A DNA stretch of 40,404 nt, from NCBI RefSeq assembly GCF_000340215.1, contig NW_006921541.1, positions 3,968,905 through 4,009,308 on the forward strand. The letters run 5' to 3'. The number at the start of each line of letters is the position of its first letter. The stretch's first letter is position 1. This stretch comes from Pseudocercospora fijiensis CIRAD86 (lineage: Eukaryota; Ascomycota; Dothideomycetes; Mycosphaerellales; Mycosphaerellaceae). A model generated the notes under the pieces. The model ran no database searches. It saw only the letters and a program-made list of their open reading frames with translations, and was not told where the DNA came from. The position numbers and the translations under genes are program-made. Of this stretch, positions 13,162-24,000 are shown piece after piece.

Positions 13162-13270
13162 GTATATTCTACTATTAAAACTTTAGGCGTATACCTATTA
13201 TTATACTCTTTAGGTATATACCTAAAGTTTCTTCTAAATGTTTCTAAGTTAATACTAACAATAATTATAG
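13162..13270 (+). other. Gene B intron 4 with palindromic repeat (left copy)
   Basis: Frame change, a branch-like ACTAAC and acceptor TATAG at 13270 show an intron of about 109 nt. The donor, GTATAT at 13162, is the least certain point. A palindromic member lies at 13177-13230. The right unit has it at about 31867-31975. Confidence 0.7.
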
Positions 13271-14241
13271 ATATTGTATCCTAGTTCTACCGCTAGGTCG
13301 ACTCGCTATCCGACTATATCCTTAACGGCCTTGCCTATATAGTAGAGTAGGATAGTATAGTAGTCCCTTTATAACTTCGATAAGAGAGATCTCCGTTCTC
13401 CCTAATATAGACTATCCCTCTTATAGAAGATAACGAAGAGTAGCCGCCCTAGAAGCCTAACCTATTATCCCTCGGCGAGGAGGTTAAGAATAGTATTATT
13501 AATAGTAAGTAGAACGAATTAGTTACCGCGGTAAACTAGAAACTAAACGCTATAAAGCCGACCGACCTAGCCCGCGCTAAGGTTCGAAAGAGTTTACGCG
13601 AGCTTTAGAGCCTTATTAGAGAGTAGGAGGACTACGAGGATTAACTAATAGTATTTAAGGTACGCTAGGCGGAGAAGGTAGCCGTAGCGTAGAAGAAAGC
13701 TTATATATTACTACCGCCGCTAGATAGTCCTCTACTATCTCTATCGCTACCTCTACCTTTCCTATCCCTAAGTACGGTAAACGGCGATCTACTACTTCCT
13801 CTACCTCCGAGCCCGCGGCTAGCTATAGTTAACGATAATCTACTACGTAATCCTTCGCCGTCTCTAAGTATTAACGATAATCTACTACGTAATCCTTCGC
13901 TATCTTTAAGTAATAGCGAACTTACTAATCGCTTAGATATACTATCTACTCCTCTACCTACTCCCTTACCTAGACCCTTAAAGCCGACTACTTAGGAGAT
14001 CGCTACTACTATCTCGAATACTAGAGGTCTACGTAACAAGTTTATTATTATAAACCTACCTAGTTCGCTACCCGTATCTAATAGTATCTAGGCGGCTAGC
14101 GAGACAACGTTCGTAGCTAGATTCGATCGGTTAAGTATATAGGAGCGAGTTCGGGCGTACGATTATCTATAGGATCTATCGGGCGGTAGTTACTAGAAGT
14201 AAGGCAAGAACCTATTTAATAAGTAGTAGAGTATTCGGTAA

Positions 14242-14583
14242 TATAGTTGTTAGTAATATAGTTAAAGCTAGTTCGTAGTAGTAGATATCTCTCCTCTTCT
14301 ATATTATATATATATATATCTACTAGTTAGTAGCTTAGGGCGGAAATGCGTCTATAGTAATAAAAGTTTAGGTATATACCTAAAGTCTCTTCCTATACTA
14401 ACGTAGTATTAAAGTATCTATCTTAAAAAATATATATATTATTTATATCGGCGAAAGTTTAGGTATATACTAAAAGTTTCTCCCTCTACTAATATAGTAT
14501 TAAAGTATCTAATATATATATATAATAGCTAGTTAGTTAAAAATTGTCTATAGCTATACGCGAATACGTTTAGTATATAACTT
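14242..14583. other. AT-rich spacer after gene B (left copy)
   Basis: Holds a (TA)n run near 14305-14320, two palindromic-family half members (14365-14388 and 14455-14479), and two partial direct repeats containing 'actaa..tagtattaaagtatct'. No gene seen. The right unit is the same at about 32947-33288. Confidence 0.6.
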
Positions 14584-15092
14584 GCGTTCGAGATATAGCT
14601 CGCCGTCGCCTATAAGACGTCGCGTTCGAGATATAGCGAGATATTACGTTCGAGATATAGCTCGCTATCGCCTTCGAGATATCGCGTTTAAGATGTCCGC
14701 TATCGCCTACGAGACGTTATATTCGAGATTTCCGCTCTCGCCTACGAGATATTACGTTCGAGATATCGTATCCGAGATATTATATTCGAGATATCGCTCG
14801 CTATCGCGTTCGAGATATCGTATCCGAGATATCGTATTCGAGATATCGCTCGCTATCGTATTCGAGATATCGCGTTTAAAATATCGCTCGCTATTGCGTT
14901 TAAAATATCGTATTTTAGATATCGCGTTCTAGATATCGCTTACTATCGCCTTCGAGATATTACGTTCGAGATATAGCTCGCTATTACGGTTCGAGATATC
15001 GTATTTTAGATATCGTATTTTAGATATCGTATTTAAGATAGGGCTATACCTTCGATATATTACGTTCGAGATACGGCTCGCTATCGCCCCCT
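14584..15092 (+). repeat. Degenerate satellite 'ttcgagatatcgctcgctatcg' (left copy)
   Basis: About 500 bp of imperfect repeats alternating 'cgttcgagatat(a/c)g' with 'ctcgctatcgc'. The open frames across it encode only Arg/Asp/Ile/Tyr-rich low-complexity peptides and are by-products of the repeat. A similar, GC-richer array occurs at 34651-34870, so this may be the same satellite after RIP. Confidence 0.85.
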
Positions 15093-15185
15093 TCTATTAT
15101 AGTAGCTACCTAAAAAGTACCGACAAGTCCTATAAGCTAGCCGCTATACTATAAAGTAATATCGGATTTAAGTTACCTTAGTAGT

Positions 15186-15352
15186 AGGTCGCCTAGGTCG
15201 CCTAGTACGCCTAGGACGCCTAAGACGCCTAGTACGCCTAGGACGCCTAGTACGCCTAGGACGCCTAGTATACCTAGGATGCCTAGTATATCTAGTACAC
15301 CTAGTATACCTAGTACGCCTAGGACGCCTAGGACGCCTAGGTCGCCTAGTTA
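15186..15352 (+). repeat. 10-bp tandem array 'gacgcctagt' (left copy)
   Basis: About 17 units of a 10-bp repeat (gacgcctagg / tacgcctagt and variants), with an embedded CCTAGG palindrome. Unit order differs from that of the right copy at about 33892-34052. The function is unknown. Confidence 0.9.
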
Positions 15353-15841
15353 GCCGCCTATTTAGCTGTATAACGTAATATCTTAGAGACTTCTACGGAG
15401 GCTATATATAGTAGAATAATACGTTATATATTAATATATAAACGATAGGACTATACTAAACTACGCGTACGTATATACGGACGATAGTAAGCGAGATATA
15501 TAGAGTTATAGAATAGATCCGAGTAGTAGGAAGGAACCAGAAGGTAAGGAAGAGCTAGGAGAAATATATTTACTTAAGAGCGGTTAAACGAGTTCGTATA
15601 CGCGCGCCGCGTAAGTCGGCTAGGAGATAAAGGCGCTACGAGATAGCGGATAAGCGGGATACGCGCGCGCGCTTAGCGTATAAGGAAGGACCTAAAAGTA
15701 GAGGTTTGCTAAGAAGCTAGTAAGTAGGATATACGTACTTACGCTTATATATCGGACGCGCTAGACGGCCGTAGGGTAGAATACTAAGGAAGGGGCTCTC
15801 CTTCTAAGATACCCTTCTTCCTTTCTTTACTATAGGGTACT
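15353..15841. other. Unit tail (left copy)
   Basis: Non-coding, purine-rich stretch shared with the right copy up to ~15827. It contains a run of 'cgcgcgcgc' near 15664 and ends in a pyrimidine tract. I see no gene, RNA motif or terminal inverted repeat. Confidence 0.5.
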
Positions 15842-15858
15842 TTAGGGTTAGGGTTAGG
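15842..15858 (+). repeat. Internal telomere tract 1
   Basis: TTAGGGTTAGGGTTAGG, nearly three perfect telomere repeats in the same orientation as the terminal telomere, 14 bases after the left unit stops matching the right one. A tract left over from an old chromosome end is a good explanation. Confidence 0.9.
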
Positions 15859-15888
15859 CGTATAGCGGGCGTATAGTAGGGCGCCGGC

Positions 15889-16575
15889 GTCGGGCTAATT
15901 AGCTATAACTAGCGATATAGTAAGGGCCGCGGGCTAATTAGCTATAACTAGCGATAGGAACGCTCGCCCTCGCGCGCGACGTCGACGAGCCCTATTTACT
16001 ATTTATCGCCTCCCTTATAGAACTATTCTCTATTTATTCGATATTATAATATCGAAGGTATAAAAGAATATATTCTCGCGCCTACTCGTAGGCCGCCTAC
16101 GTATATTACGAGCTAAATAAGAAGGCGGTCGCATTCTAAGTCGTATCTCGACTGCGCCCGCGTCGGGCTAATTAGCTATAACTAGCGATACGGTAAGGGC
16201 CGCGGGCTAATTAGCTATAACTAGCGATAGGAACGCTCGCCCTCGCGCGCGACGTCGACGAGCCCTATTTACTATTTATCGCCTCCCTTATAGAACTATT
16301 CTCTATTTATTCGATATTATAATATCGAAGGTATAAAAGAATATATTCTCGCGCCTGCTCGTAGGCCGCCTACGTATATTACGAGCTAAATAAGAAGGCG
16401 GTCGCATTCTTAGTCGTATCTCGACTACGCCTACGTCGGGCTAATTAGCTATAACTAGCGATATAGTAAGGGCCGCGGGCTAATTAGCTATAACTAGCGA
16501 TAGGAACGCTCGCCCTCGCGCGCGACGTCGACGAGCCCTATTTACTATTTATCGCCTCCCTTATCGAACTATTCT
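15889..16575 (+). repeat. 273-bp tandem repeats, 2.5 units
   Basis: Units start at 15889, 16162 and 16435 with gtcgggctaattagctata; the third is cut off near 16575 where helicase sequence begins. Each unit holds two copies of 'gggctaattagctataac..' 38 bp apart. A further fragment lies at about 18190-18264, on the other side of the helicase pseudogene, so the helicase segment may have been inserted into or amplified within this repeat. Confidence 0.88.
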
Positions 16576-18061
16576 CTTAGAGCACTCTCTACGAGCTATA
16601 CCGCGAAGATGCCCTCCGCGGCCTTCGCGAAGTAGTCTTAATAACTCGCTATACTCTATATACCGCTAAGGACGCATTTAATAGTAAAGTCGGTATCTAT
16701 ACTAAGGTTAGTCTCGCCTTTACCCCTTTAACGCGCCGCCCGTTATATACTAACCTAAGCAGGTTTATATCTACGGCGCGACTTTGTCTATATATAGCTT
16801 CGCCGTCCGCGTTACTTTTAGTCTCCTCCGCACTAGTAAGAAAGTTCTATAGGAACCGCGAAGATACCCTCCGCGGCCTTCGCGAAGTAGTCTTAATAAC
16901 TCGCTATACTCTATATACCGCTAAGGACGTATTTAATAGCAAAGTCGGTATCTATACGAAGGTTAGTCTCGCCTTTATCCCTTTAACGCGCCGCCCGTTA
17001 TATACTAACCTAAGTAGGTTTATATCTATAGCGCGACTTTGTCTATACGTAGCTTCGCCGTCCGCGTTACTTTTAGTCTCCTCCGTACTAGTAAGAAAGT
17101 TCTATAGGAACCGCGAAGATACCCTCCGCGGCCTTCGCGAAGTAGTCTTAATAACTCGCTATACTCTATATACCGCTAAGGACGCATTTAATAGTAAAGT
17201 CGGTATCTATACGAAGGTTAGTCTCGCCTTTACCCCTTTAACGCGCCGCCCGTTATATACTAACCTAAGTAGGTTTATATCTACGGCGCGACTTTGTCTA
17301 TACGTAGCTTCGCCGTCCGCGTTACTTTTAGTCTCCTCCGTACTAGTAAGAAAGTTCTATAGGAATAGTTAAAGCGCCTTATCGCCGGTAGCTTAGTCGT
17401 TCTTATACTAATAAATAACAAGTTCGTATCTCGCGCTATTATCGCTACTATTGCCGCTCGACTACTAGAGGGACTTTAGTAGAATCTACCTAAGCCTAAT
17501 CTCGCCTTTGCCCGTTCCGAGGAGTTAGAGCTAGATCCTACTATAGAATATCTTATAGTAGAGGACCGTAGCGGACTTTTCGAAGCTAATCGGCACACCT
17601 TGCTTAGCCTTTAGCGTATAATGCGCGAGGGTTTCCCCTTATTAGAGTACCTCGTTAGTATATAGCCTTACATTTCGGCGCCTAAGTATATTAAAGCATA
17701 GCCGAAGCGAGATCTAAGCTCTATCCTAGTTAACAACTCTAACGAGAGCTTCGAGAATATTAATATAGTTAAGTACTAGCCTTCTAAGCCTAATAGTGCT
17801 CTAGACGCCTCCTAACTCGAAGCGCTCTATCGTATTCTAATAGCGCGTCTTACTATTATTTAAGGCCTACCCGGTACTAGCAAGACCTATATCTCTATAT
17901 AAGCTATTAAAGTAATACTCGAGAACTAGAACAAGGGAGATCTACTAATAATTATCGCTTGTTAGACTAACTACGCTATCGACTAGTTTTTACGTTATAT
18001 CGCTATATTCGAGGAAGAATTTATACGTCTCGGTAGTCGTAGTAAGGACAAGGATATCGTT
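16575..18061 (+). pseudogene. ZNFX1/Hrr1-like SF1 helicase, truncated at both ends, RIP-inactivated
   Basis: Reads as the conserved middle of NFX1-type zinc-finger helicases, UPF1-like SF1 enzymes. In fission yeast the relative Hrr1 acts in RNAi-directed heterochromatin. Order seen: LYREDALRGLREVV, a 56-nt intron, VYIYGATLSIRSFAVRV, LKRLIAGSLVVL, then EYLIVEDRSGLFEANRHT near 17540-17600. Walker A follows near 17864-17887 as GLPGTSKT, where the last Gly now reads Ser. Next come IIIAC.TNYAID.FLR (motif Ia region) and FIRLGSRSKDKDIVKPLR. It stops at 41-bp repeats from 18062, so the motif II-VI half is missing; the N-terminal part before LYRED is missing too. Stops are TAA/TAG. The exon-intron piece is triplicated in a way that breaks the frame. 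Confidence 0.85.
16601..17365 (+). repeat. Three tandem 255-bp exon-intron units in the helicase pseudogene
   Basis: Units start at 16601, 16856 and 17111 (ccgcgaagat). Each holds the exon for REDALRGL...IYTK, a 56-nt intron (GTTAGT ... CTAACCTAAG(C/T)AG; first one 16707-16762) and the next exon start. Without the intron a unit adds 199 nt, one more than a multiple of three, so each added unit shifts the frame. Only the third unit connects in frame to the downstream helicase. Copies are nearly identical, so the amplification is recent relative to RIP, or RIP acted before it. Confidence 0.85.
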
Positions 18062-18184
18062 AAGCCGCTTCGTTAGGATACGACGAAGCGCTTCTAGTTA
18101 GCAAGCCGCTTCGTTAGGATACGACGAAGCGCTTCTAGTTAGTAAGCCGCTTCGCTAGGATACGACGAAGCGCTTAAGAAATAT
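18062..18184. repeat. Three 41-bp hairpin repeats
   Basis: Units at 18062, 18103 and 18144 begin aagccgcttcg. Each can fold with CGCTTCGT against ACGAAGCG. They replace the rest of the helicase. A related hairpin at about 18268-18293 reads CGCTCCGT/ACGGAGCG, changed on both sides of the stem. Confidence 0.85.
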
Positions 18185-18189
18185 TAAAG

Positions 18190-18264
18190 TAAGAAGGCGT
18201 TCGTATTCTAAGTCGTATCTCGACCGCGCCCGCGTCTAGCTAATTAGCTATAACTAGCGATACA
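18190..18264 (+). repeat. Fragment of the 273-bp repeat
   Basis: Matches the end and start of the 273-bp units (aagaaggcgt.cg..attcta, then ctaattagctataactagcg). It shows that the repeat family flanks the helicase fragment on both sides. Confidence 0.8.
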
Positions 18265-18709
18265 GCCCTCGCTCCGTTAGAACGCGACGGAGCGCTTCCG
18301 GTTAAGAAATATACGGGGTACGTATTCCCCTACCCTTTACCCTCCGGTTCCGTAAGTAGGGATTTACCTATCTTCTTAGCTATACTTTTAGTCTTATATT
18401 AAGTATACGAGGTACCCTTTCCCGAAATCTAGCTAACCTATCTACCCGATATTAATTAAACATTATTAGAACCTAGCTAACTATCTAATTAAATAGCCTT
18501 CCTTCGCTATTACGGAAGGCTACTACGAACCTTACCCCGTATCTCGTATTACTCCGCCTATCGCCTAGCAAGGACTTTTACCTTTAATAATAGACCTACC
18601 TATAATACTCTTTAGGTTTACTTATCCTACGGTCCGATAGAGGAACAACTTAAAACTTTTAGTATACACCTAAAACACCTAGTTTTAGGTACGTACCTAA
18701 AGTTTTAAG
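18265..18709. other. Spacer before right unit, with hairpins
   Basis: No gene seen. It has a hairpin at about 18268-18293, a second of AGCCTTCC/GGAAGGCT near 18498-18525, and at 18645-18707 two members of the palindromic AAACTTTAGGT family, the last ending three bases before the right unit begins. Confidence 0.55.
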
Positions 18710-18990
18710 TTGTTTACGGTGTCCTTTAATTACTAGACTTTAGGTTTTGCAACGTCTACGGGAAGGCCGTAGGCAGTATACGAACCTGCTCGTACGTACT
18801 ACTTTATACGCAAAATACACTACGCTACTATTCCTTGCTCTCTTATATACAAAATGCATCGCTAGAAAGGGATAGCCCTTTCTAGTATTAGTAGTTTCCG
18901 CGAGATAGAACTACTACCTCCTCGAATTCTATACTTATTAGCGCGGCTTATATATAAGCTTTGCCCTCCGCTGTTAACGGAATTAATACG

Positions 18991-21900
18991 ATGCCGCCTA
19001 AAGGATAGCGTAAGCTACTCGGTACTAAAGAGGAAGAGCGGAAGAAGAAGGCCGAACGTACCGCGAGGAAGTTAGCGAGTACGGCTCTACGACGAGCCTA
19101 GAAGAAAGTATAGCAAGCCGAGCAAGACCTAGGCGTAGCATCTTCTTTGTCTACGCTACTACTATATCTAGCCGCTATATCGTCTACCTCCTCGGCTACC
19201 TAACCTATCCTCTATATTAACCCTCTACTTTATAGCTAAATAGGCGTAGTAGGTAGTTAAACACTCTAGAGTTAGCACTATTCGGCTAGTTAGGGACGGC
19301 TACTTCTCCTAGTACTACGACTACTACCGCTCTCTTTATAGATAGCGCCGCGTATAAATACTAGAGATAGGCTATAGCTCCTCGCTACCTATATTAACTA
19401 GCTCGAGATCGACGATATTATCGCGGTAGTCGATTAATTCGCTAGAGCTAACGCCGCTAGCTCTGCTCTAAGGGATAGTACTTCTACGTCGCTCGTCTAA
19501 TAATCGATCGTATAGGCTATCCCTACCTACGACTAGCCTCGGTTAGCTATTCGGCGGGCTCCTCTACGTCCCCTTCTCCCTAAAATAGATAGTACTTAAC
19601 TAGTGTACCTATCTAATACTCTCCCTTCGTATATAGGTCCTCTTATCCTACGTAGAATAGTTTACCGCCCCGCTCCGATAGCTACTAGACCCCCTTCGTC
19701 CGCTATAGTACAATCCCTACTAGCGCTAGCTTCTATACTAGCGATACCTCCCGCGCTAGCTTCTATACTAGCGATACCTCCCTAGCTAGCTTCTATACTA
19801 GCGATACCTCCCGCGCTAGCTTCTATACTAGCGATACCTCCCTAGCTAGCTTCTATACTAGCGATACCTCCCTAGCTAGCTTCTATACTAGCGATACCTC
19901 CCGCGCTAGCTTCTATACTAGCGACGCCTTCCTAGCTAGCTTCTATACTAGCGACGCCTTCCTAGCTAGCTTCTATACTAGCGACGCCTTCCCCGCTAGC
20001 TTCTATACTAGCGACGCCGCCTAAGCCTAACTCCTAAGGAAGCGTAGCTTATTCTTCCCTATTACTAGCTTCGAAGTCCGCTACTTAACCTACTTCGCCG
20101 ACTCCTCGAAGAAGTCTCTCCTTCCCTCCTATTCTAGAGAGCCCCTCGTTACCTACGACGCCGCCTAAGCTAGACTTCTAAGTAAGCGTAGCTTATTCTC
20201 TCCTATTACTAGCTTCGAAGTCCGCTATTTAACCTACTTCGCCGACTTCTCGAAGAAGTCTCTCCTTTTTTCCTATTCTAGAGAGCCCCTCGTTGCCTAC
20301 TTTAAGAGACGGGACGAATTAACTACTAGCCTCGGTACGGCGTAGTCGACCGATCGCAAGCGCGAGTATATCTAAGTCTAATTCTAGAGATAGTATTCCT
20401 AGCCCTAGCTTAAGGCGAAGCCTATCTAGATTAAGAGATAGTATTACTAGGTCTAATTTAAAAGAGAGCTTATAAAGGCCTCGTCCTAGAGCTTAGCTAT
20501 CGTAGCTATAACGCGGGCTCCTACTACGTATCCGGCTAAATCCTAGAGGGCGTAACCCGCGCCCTACCTTACTAGAACCCCTACTACCGCTACGACCTAC
20601 GCTACCGCGAGGTCGGTAGAGTCGAGACGATAATAGCGACGTTACGCTCGAAAGCTCGCGAGCACCTTCGGTAACTAGTAGTTTAATCTAATCGGATTTA
20701 AGCAGTCCTTCGAGTAGCGACGCTAGGGTTAATTCCGACGAGGAACTAGATAACCTACCTATTATATCGACCCCTTATAGTCGGATAGTACTTTACTAAG
20801 CGCTCGCCGTAGATAGTTGCTCTTATAAGTATTCCTAAAACTAGGATACGGACGCGGAAGAAGAGGAGCCGATACCGCCTAAAGTTACACTCGTAGAATT
20901 TGTTACTAAGGGTACTACCGCTACCTTCGCCTAAAGTTAACTTTACTAGCTCCCGGATATACTTACGTACGTCGTAGAGTATAGCAAGCTCCCGACGTAT
21001 ATATACGAGTAGCTCCGAGGCGTCGACTAGCGTAGACTCCTCGCTAGGTAGGTTAACGGGGTACCTTCTACGGTCCTATTACTCGAGAAGTCGTGCCTTA
21101 TATCTACTAATTAGCTATTTTACATTACTCGATACTAGGATATTAACGCACTTCTCCTCCCTATAATCTTACTTACGACCTATAGAGCCGGTATTCGGTT
21201 ATTCTATACGCCTCGCTTTATAAAGACTATTACTTACGAGTAGTATATACTAGTAGGCCGCTCTCCGATACGACCCGAACGCTATAAGTATATACGGATC
21301 GCGACTAGACTCGATGCTTCTAGATTTAATACGTACCTCTTCTTCCCTAACCTTCTACTCCCTAAAGCGAATCGAAATCGGAAGATCGACCGGCAACGTC
21401 GCTATTATATAAACAAGCGTAAACAGGCTTACTTTGTTAATACTATCCTTATTCCTACGCTTCGCGATACTTATTCTTCTCGAGTGCTCGTATATTATCC
21501 CCTATCCTTCTAGTAAGTATATAATCGCGTATACGCTCGATAGAAATAAGGCGTAGAAGGTAATAATCGTAACGTTAGTAAAATCTCTTACGATATTATA
21601 GATCCGCTACCGGCAAATTAAGACCCTATAGTCGACGTAGCTATACTACGACTGTATTGTTTATAGTAGGGTATCGAACGTCGGTTACGTCGAGACTTAG
21701 ATATATATTAGCGGTATATAGAACTAGTTATTATACAGTATAAGACCAAAATCCGTCTAGAGGTATAGACTCCCCTAGAGCTTAAAGAACTCCTCGATTA
21801 GTCCCTCGAGCGCTAGTTTAACCCTATATATCGTAATATAGACCGCGCTTAGTTCGACCTCGCGTAGGAAGACATCCCTACTAGACTAGTAGTCGAAGAC

Positions 21901-24000
21901 GTAGTAGTATCTCTACTTATCGCCCTTTGCCGGACAGCCTATAGTATTACAAAGACTAGCGGCCTTAACATCGAGTATCCTTAAGTATACTAGTAGTTCG
22001 GTATATAAGAGGCTTATAGTATCCGAGGCAAACTACTCCGCAAGTCCGTAGAGCAGCTTAGTAGTATTAGCTTCTTTTAAGGATATAATATATCGAAGGA
22101 TCTCTTCGCGTCTATTAACCGAACGGTAGAACCTATTTTTAGTTAGTTAATACTACCGCTTCTTATATTCTCCTAGTCTACTATCGACTAGGTAGCCGCC
22201 GTTACTTCCCTTATTACCTAAGATACTATATTTCGCCGAGCTCGTATCTTAGACGCCTTTAAAGCGGAAATTATATAGGCGTATAATACGCTAGATAGCT
22301 ACGCCTCGAGTACCGTTCCCTTTAGCGTACGAGGAGAGGTTTGCACTTACTAGGACCTACTCTATTAGCCTAATCTGCCTATAACTCGCCTAAGCCTAAC
22401 CGAGGGAGTAGACGGGCGTCGCACTTACTAGCCTTTCTTCGTACTCGAGAGTAAGTACGTCGTCGACTTTATACGTTTGTAGTTAAACCGCTAGCTCTTT
22501 ATAATATATATAGTCCTTTCGTAAAGGTCCGTTAACGTAGGCGTAAATATCGCCTAACTCGATCGTACAATCCGCGCTATTAAGGAAGCCTCTATGTCGG
22601 TAATACTTAATATACTATTCGACTTACTAACTACGACCTATAATAGTAGTTCCTTTAGTATAAAGTATAGACTCTCTCGTAATCGTTACGACCGGTTAGG
22701 CGCGGGCGATAGAGAGTAGGAAGGAAGTCGTCGGGGTTTAAACATTATAGTAAGCCTCTATACTACATACGCCGCCTAGCTCCTAGCCGATCTCTTTAAC
22801 TAGGTTTAACTACGCTTCTATACTGCCGCGCTCTAGTAGACCGCCTATACTACCGACTTCCTCCGTAGCTAGCTCTAAGCTACTAGTTCGGGAAGGCTAG
22901 AGTAAGCTTTCTATAACTACGTAAAGGAGACGATCGACTAATTCGTTACCGCCTACTAAACGTATCGAGTAGCGTATAGGGAGCGTAAGGGTAACGACTT
23001 AGAAGAGGATAACAACTCGGATTAGTATCTAGGTATCGTTAAACGGGCGCTTTAGCGATTAAGCTAGGTATATAGATACCGCTATACTAGCTATATACTC
23101 CGTATACTCTTAAAGCCCGATAAGCGCCTAGGGGATTAGGTACGGTTACGCTACTTCTTCTCGGAGGAAGTTACCGATAAAGAGAGAGCCGGTCTCTATA
23201 GCTTTTCGTACGACCTTATATATCGGATAACGGGTAGGAGACCTAATATTATCGTCGCCCGGGGCGGTAGTAGTAACGCTATAGAAGGCGGCTTTACCTT
23301 ATTTACCGCTATCTAGCAAACCCGCCTTTAGCTACTCTTTAACTAGGACGACGGTTTTCGCCGCGATAGCTAGGAATGCCGACTATAGCGTAGGTAGGCG
23401 AGGTACTATTTCGACGTACTCGCCTTACTTAGTCGGGATTACCTAGACATTATATAACAGTTTAAGTGCAGTATAGGGCGTTATATAATAAATTAGATAC
23501 GCATCCTCCCTACTTACGATAAAAGCAAAATCTATTAAGCCGTTCGATAGAAGAAAATACCTAGTACTACTGCTTAATATAAGGTAAAGTAGGTAGCCGC
23601 CGTCCTAGTTAGCGCGAGTAACCTTATCTAGAATAGCACTATCCCGTAGCATTAGTCGCTCGTTAGTACCGTAAAAAAGAAGAACTAACTTTATATAATA
23701 TACTGCTATACTCCTAATCTACTCCGCAATTAAGGATAGTAGATAATTAGCGAAGATCTTATTAACTGCTTTATAGCGATGCGACAGATTTAGCGACTAA
23801 GAGGGCTAGATAATAGTAACTCTACGTCTGCCGACGACGACGATAACGACGAGTAGATTCCGTCGCGAAATAGTAAGGCAAGGCTAGCCGAATACTAGGT
23901 ATAGCTGCCGCTTAATACGGCTACTAGATAGCGCCGATAATAGTAAAAACTTCGGGCGTACGCCTAAAACCGTAGTTATACAATAAGTATATACTAATAA
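18991..24000 (+). pseudogene. Gene A (right copy): large unrecognised protein, RIP-inactivated
   Basis: Same frame and length as the left copy: ATG at 18991, stop TAA at 23998-24000, 1670 codons, no frameshift. The preceding codon is TAA here but AAA in the left copy, so the true C terminus is uncertain by one residue. The longest open piece is 19603-19785 (60 codons, about residues 205-264), which runs into the 10-residue repeats; it is a true fragment of this gene and not a separate small gene. Other features are as described for the left copy. Several sites retain C or G where the left copy has T or A and the reverse, as expected if both copies went through RIP separately after duplication. 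Confidence 0.75.
19724..20023 (+). repeat. 30-bp coding minisatellite, 10 units (right copy)
   Basis: Also ten units, but the subtype order differs: cgcg, tag, cgcg, tag, tag, cgcg, then two 'ttcctag' units and one 'ttccccg'. Compared with the left copy, one front unit is lost and one 'ttcctag' unit is gained, so the equal number hides two changes. Confidence 0.88.

Larger units (their letters stand above)
8049..14241 (+). pseudogene. Gene B (left copy): SNF2-family helicase, RIP-inactivated
   Basis: Read through TAA/TAG stops and four introns, this encodes a SNF2-type DNA-dependent ATPase, the class that moves or remodels chromatin or DNA repair substrates. The start is inferred: ATA at 8049 in both copies, probably an old ATG. 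After a basic N terminus and an acidic region (VSDSEDAQ..., from ~8960) comes a segment reading PWQVSSATYLKRIM, then motif I DDVxLxKTIQVL near 10273-10310, where both Gly of GLGKT now read Ser by G-to-A change. Motif II DEGY lies near 11220, motif III SAT near 11307, a motif V-like SSRIGAESANYQ near 12390 and motif VI QASGRLYRIGQ near 12480-12510. A long, Ser/Pro/Leu-rich tail follows. I saw no RING finger between the helicase halves. The exact end is uncertain, because several TAG/TAA codons near 14220-14260 could be old Gln. Closest named subfamily unknown. Confidence 0.9.
1..15827 (+). repeat. 15.8-kb subtelomeric unit, left copy
   Basis: Left member of a tandem pair. It aligns base for base with 18710-34532 at an offset of 18709 through genes A and C, falling to 18705 after small indels in gene B intron 1 and nearby. 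Differences are mostly C/T and G/A at CpA or TpG sites, as RIP makes. Gene order is A(+), C(-), B(+), then satellite and a 10-bp array. Homology may reach left of the window, since the right copy is preceded by a palindromic repeat whose left counterpart would lie outside. Homology stops at about 15827, only 14 bases before a telomere-type tract, so this unit may once have been at a chromosome end. Confidence 0.93.

Noticed and set aside
14582..14932. 116-codon Arg/Asp/Ile-rich open frame (and similar ones at 33269-33637 and 33325-33660)
   Set aside because: These are translations of the 'ttcgagatatcg' satellite; different frames are open in different copies.
1..15827. Starship or Helitron
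   Set aside because: No tyrosine recombinase, Rep/HUH motif or terminal hairpin could be seen in the read-through frames; the helicase is SNF2 and not Pif1.
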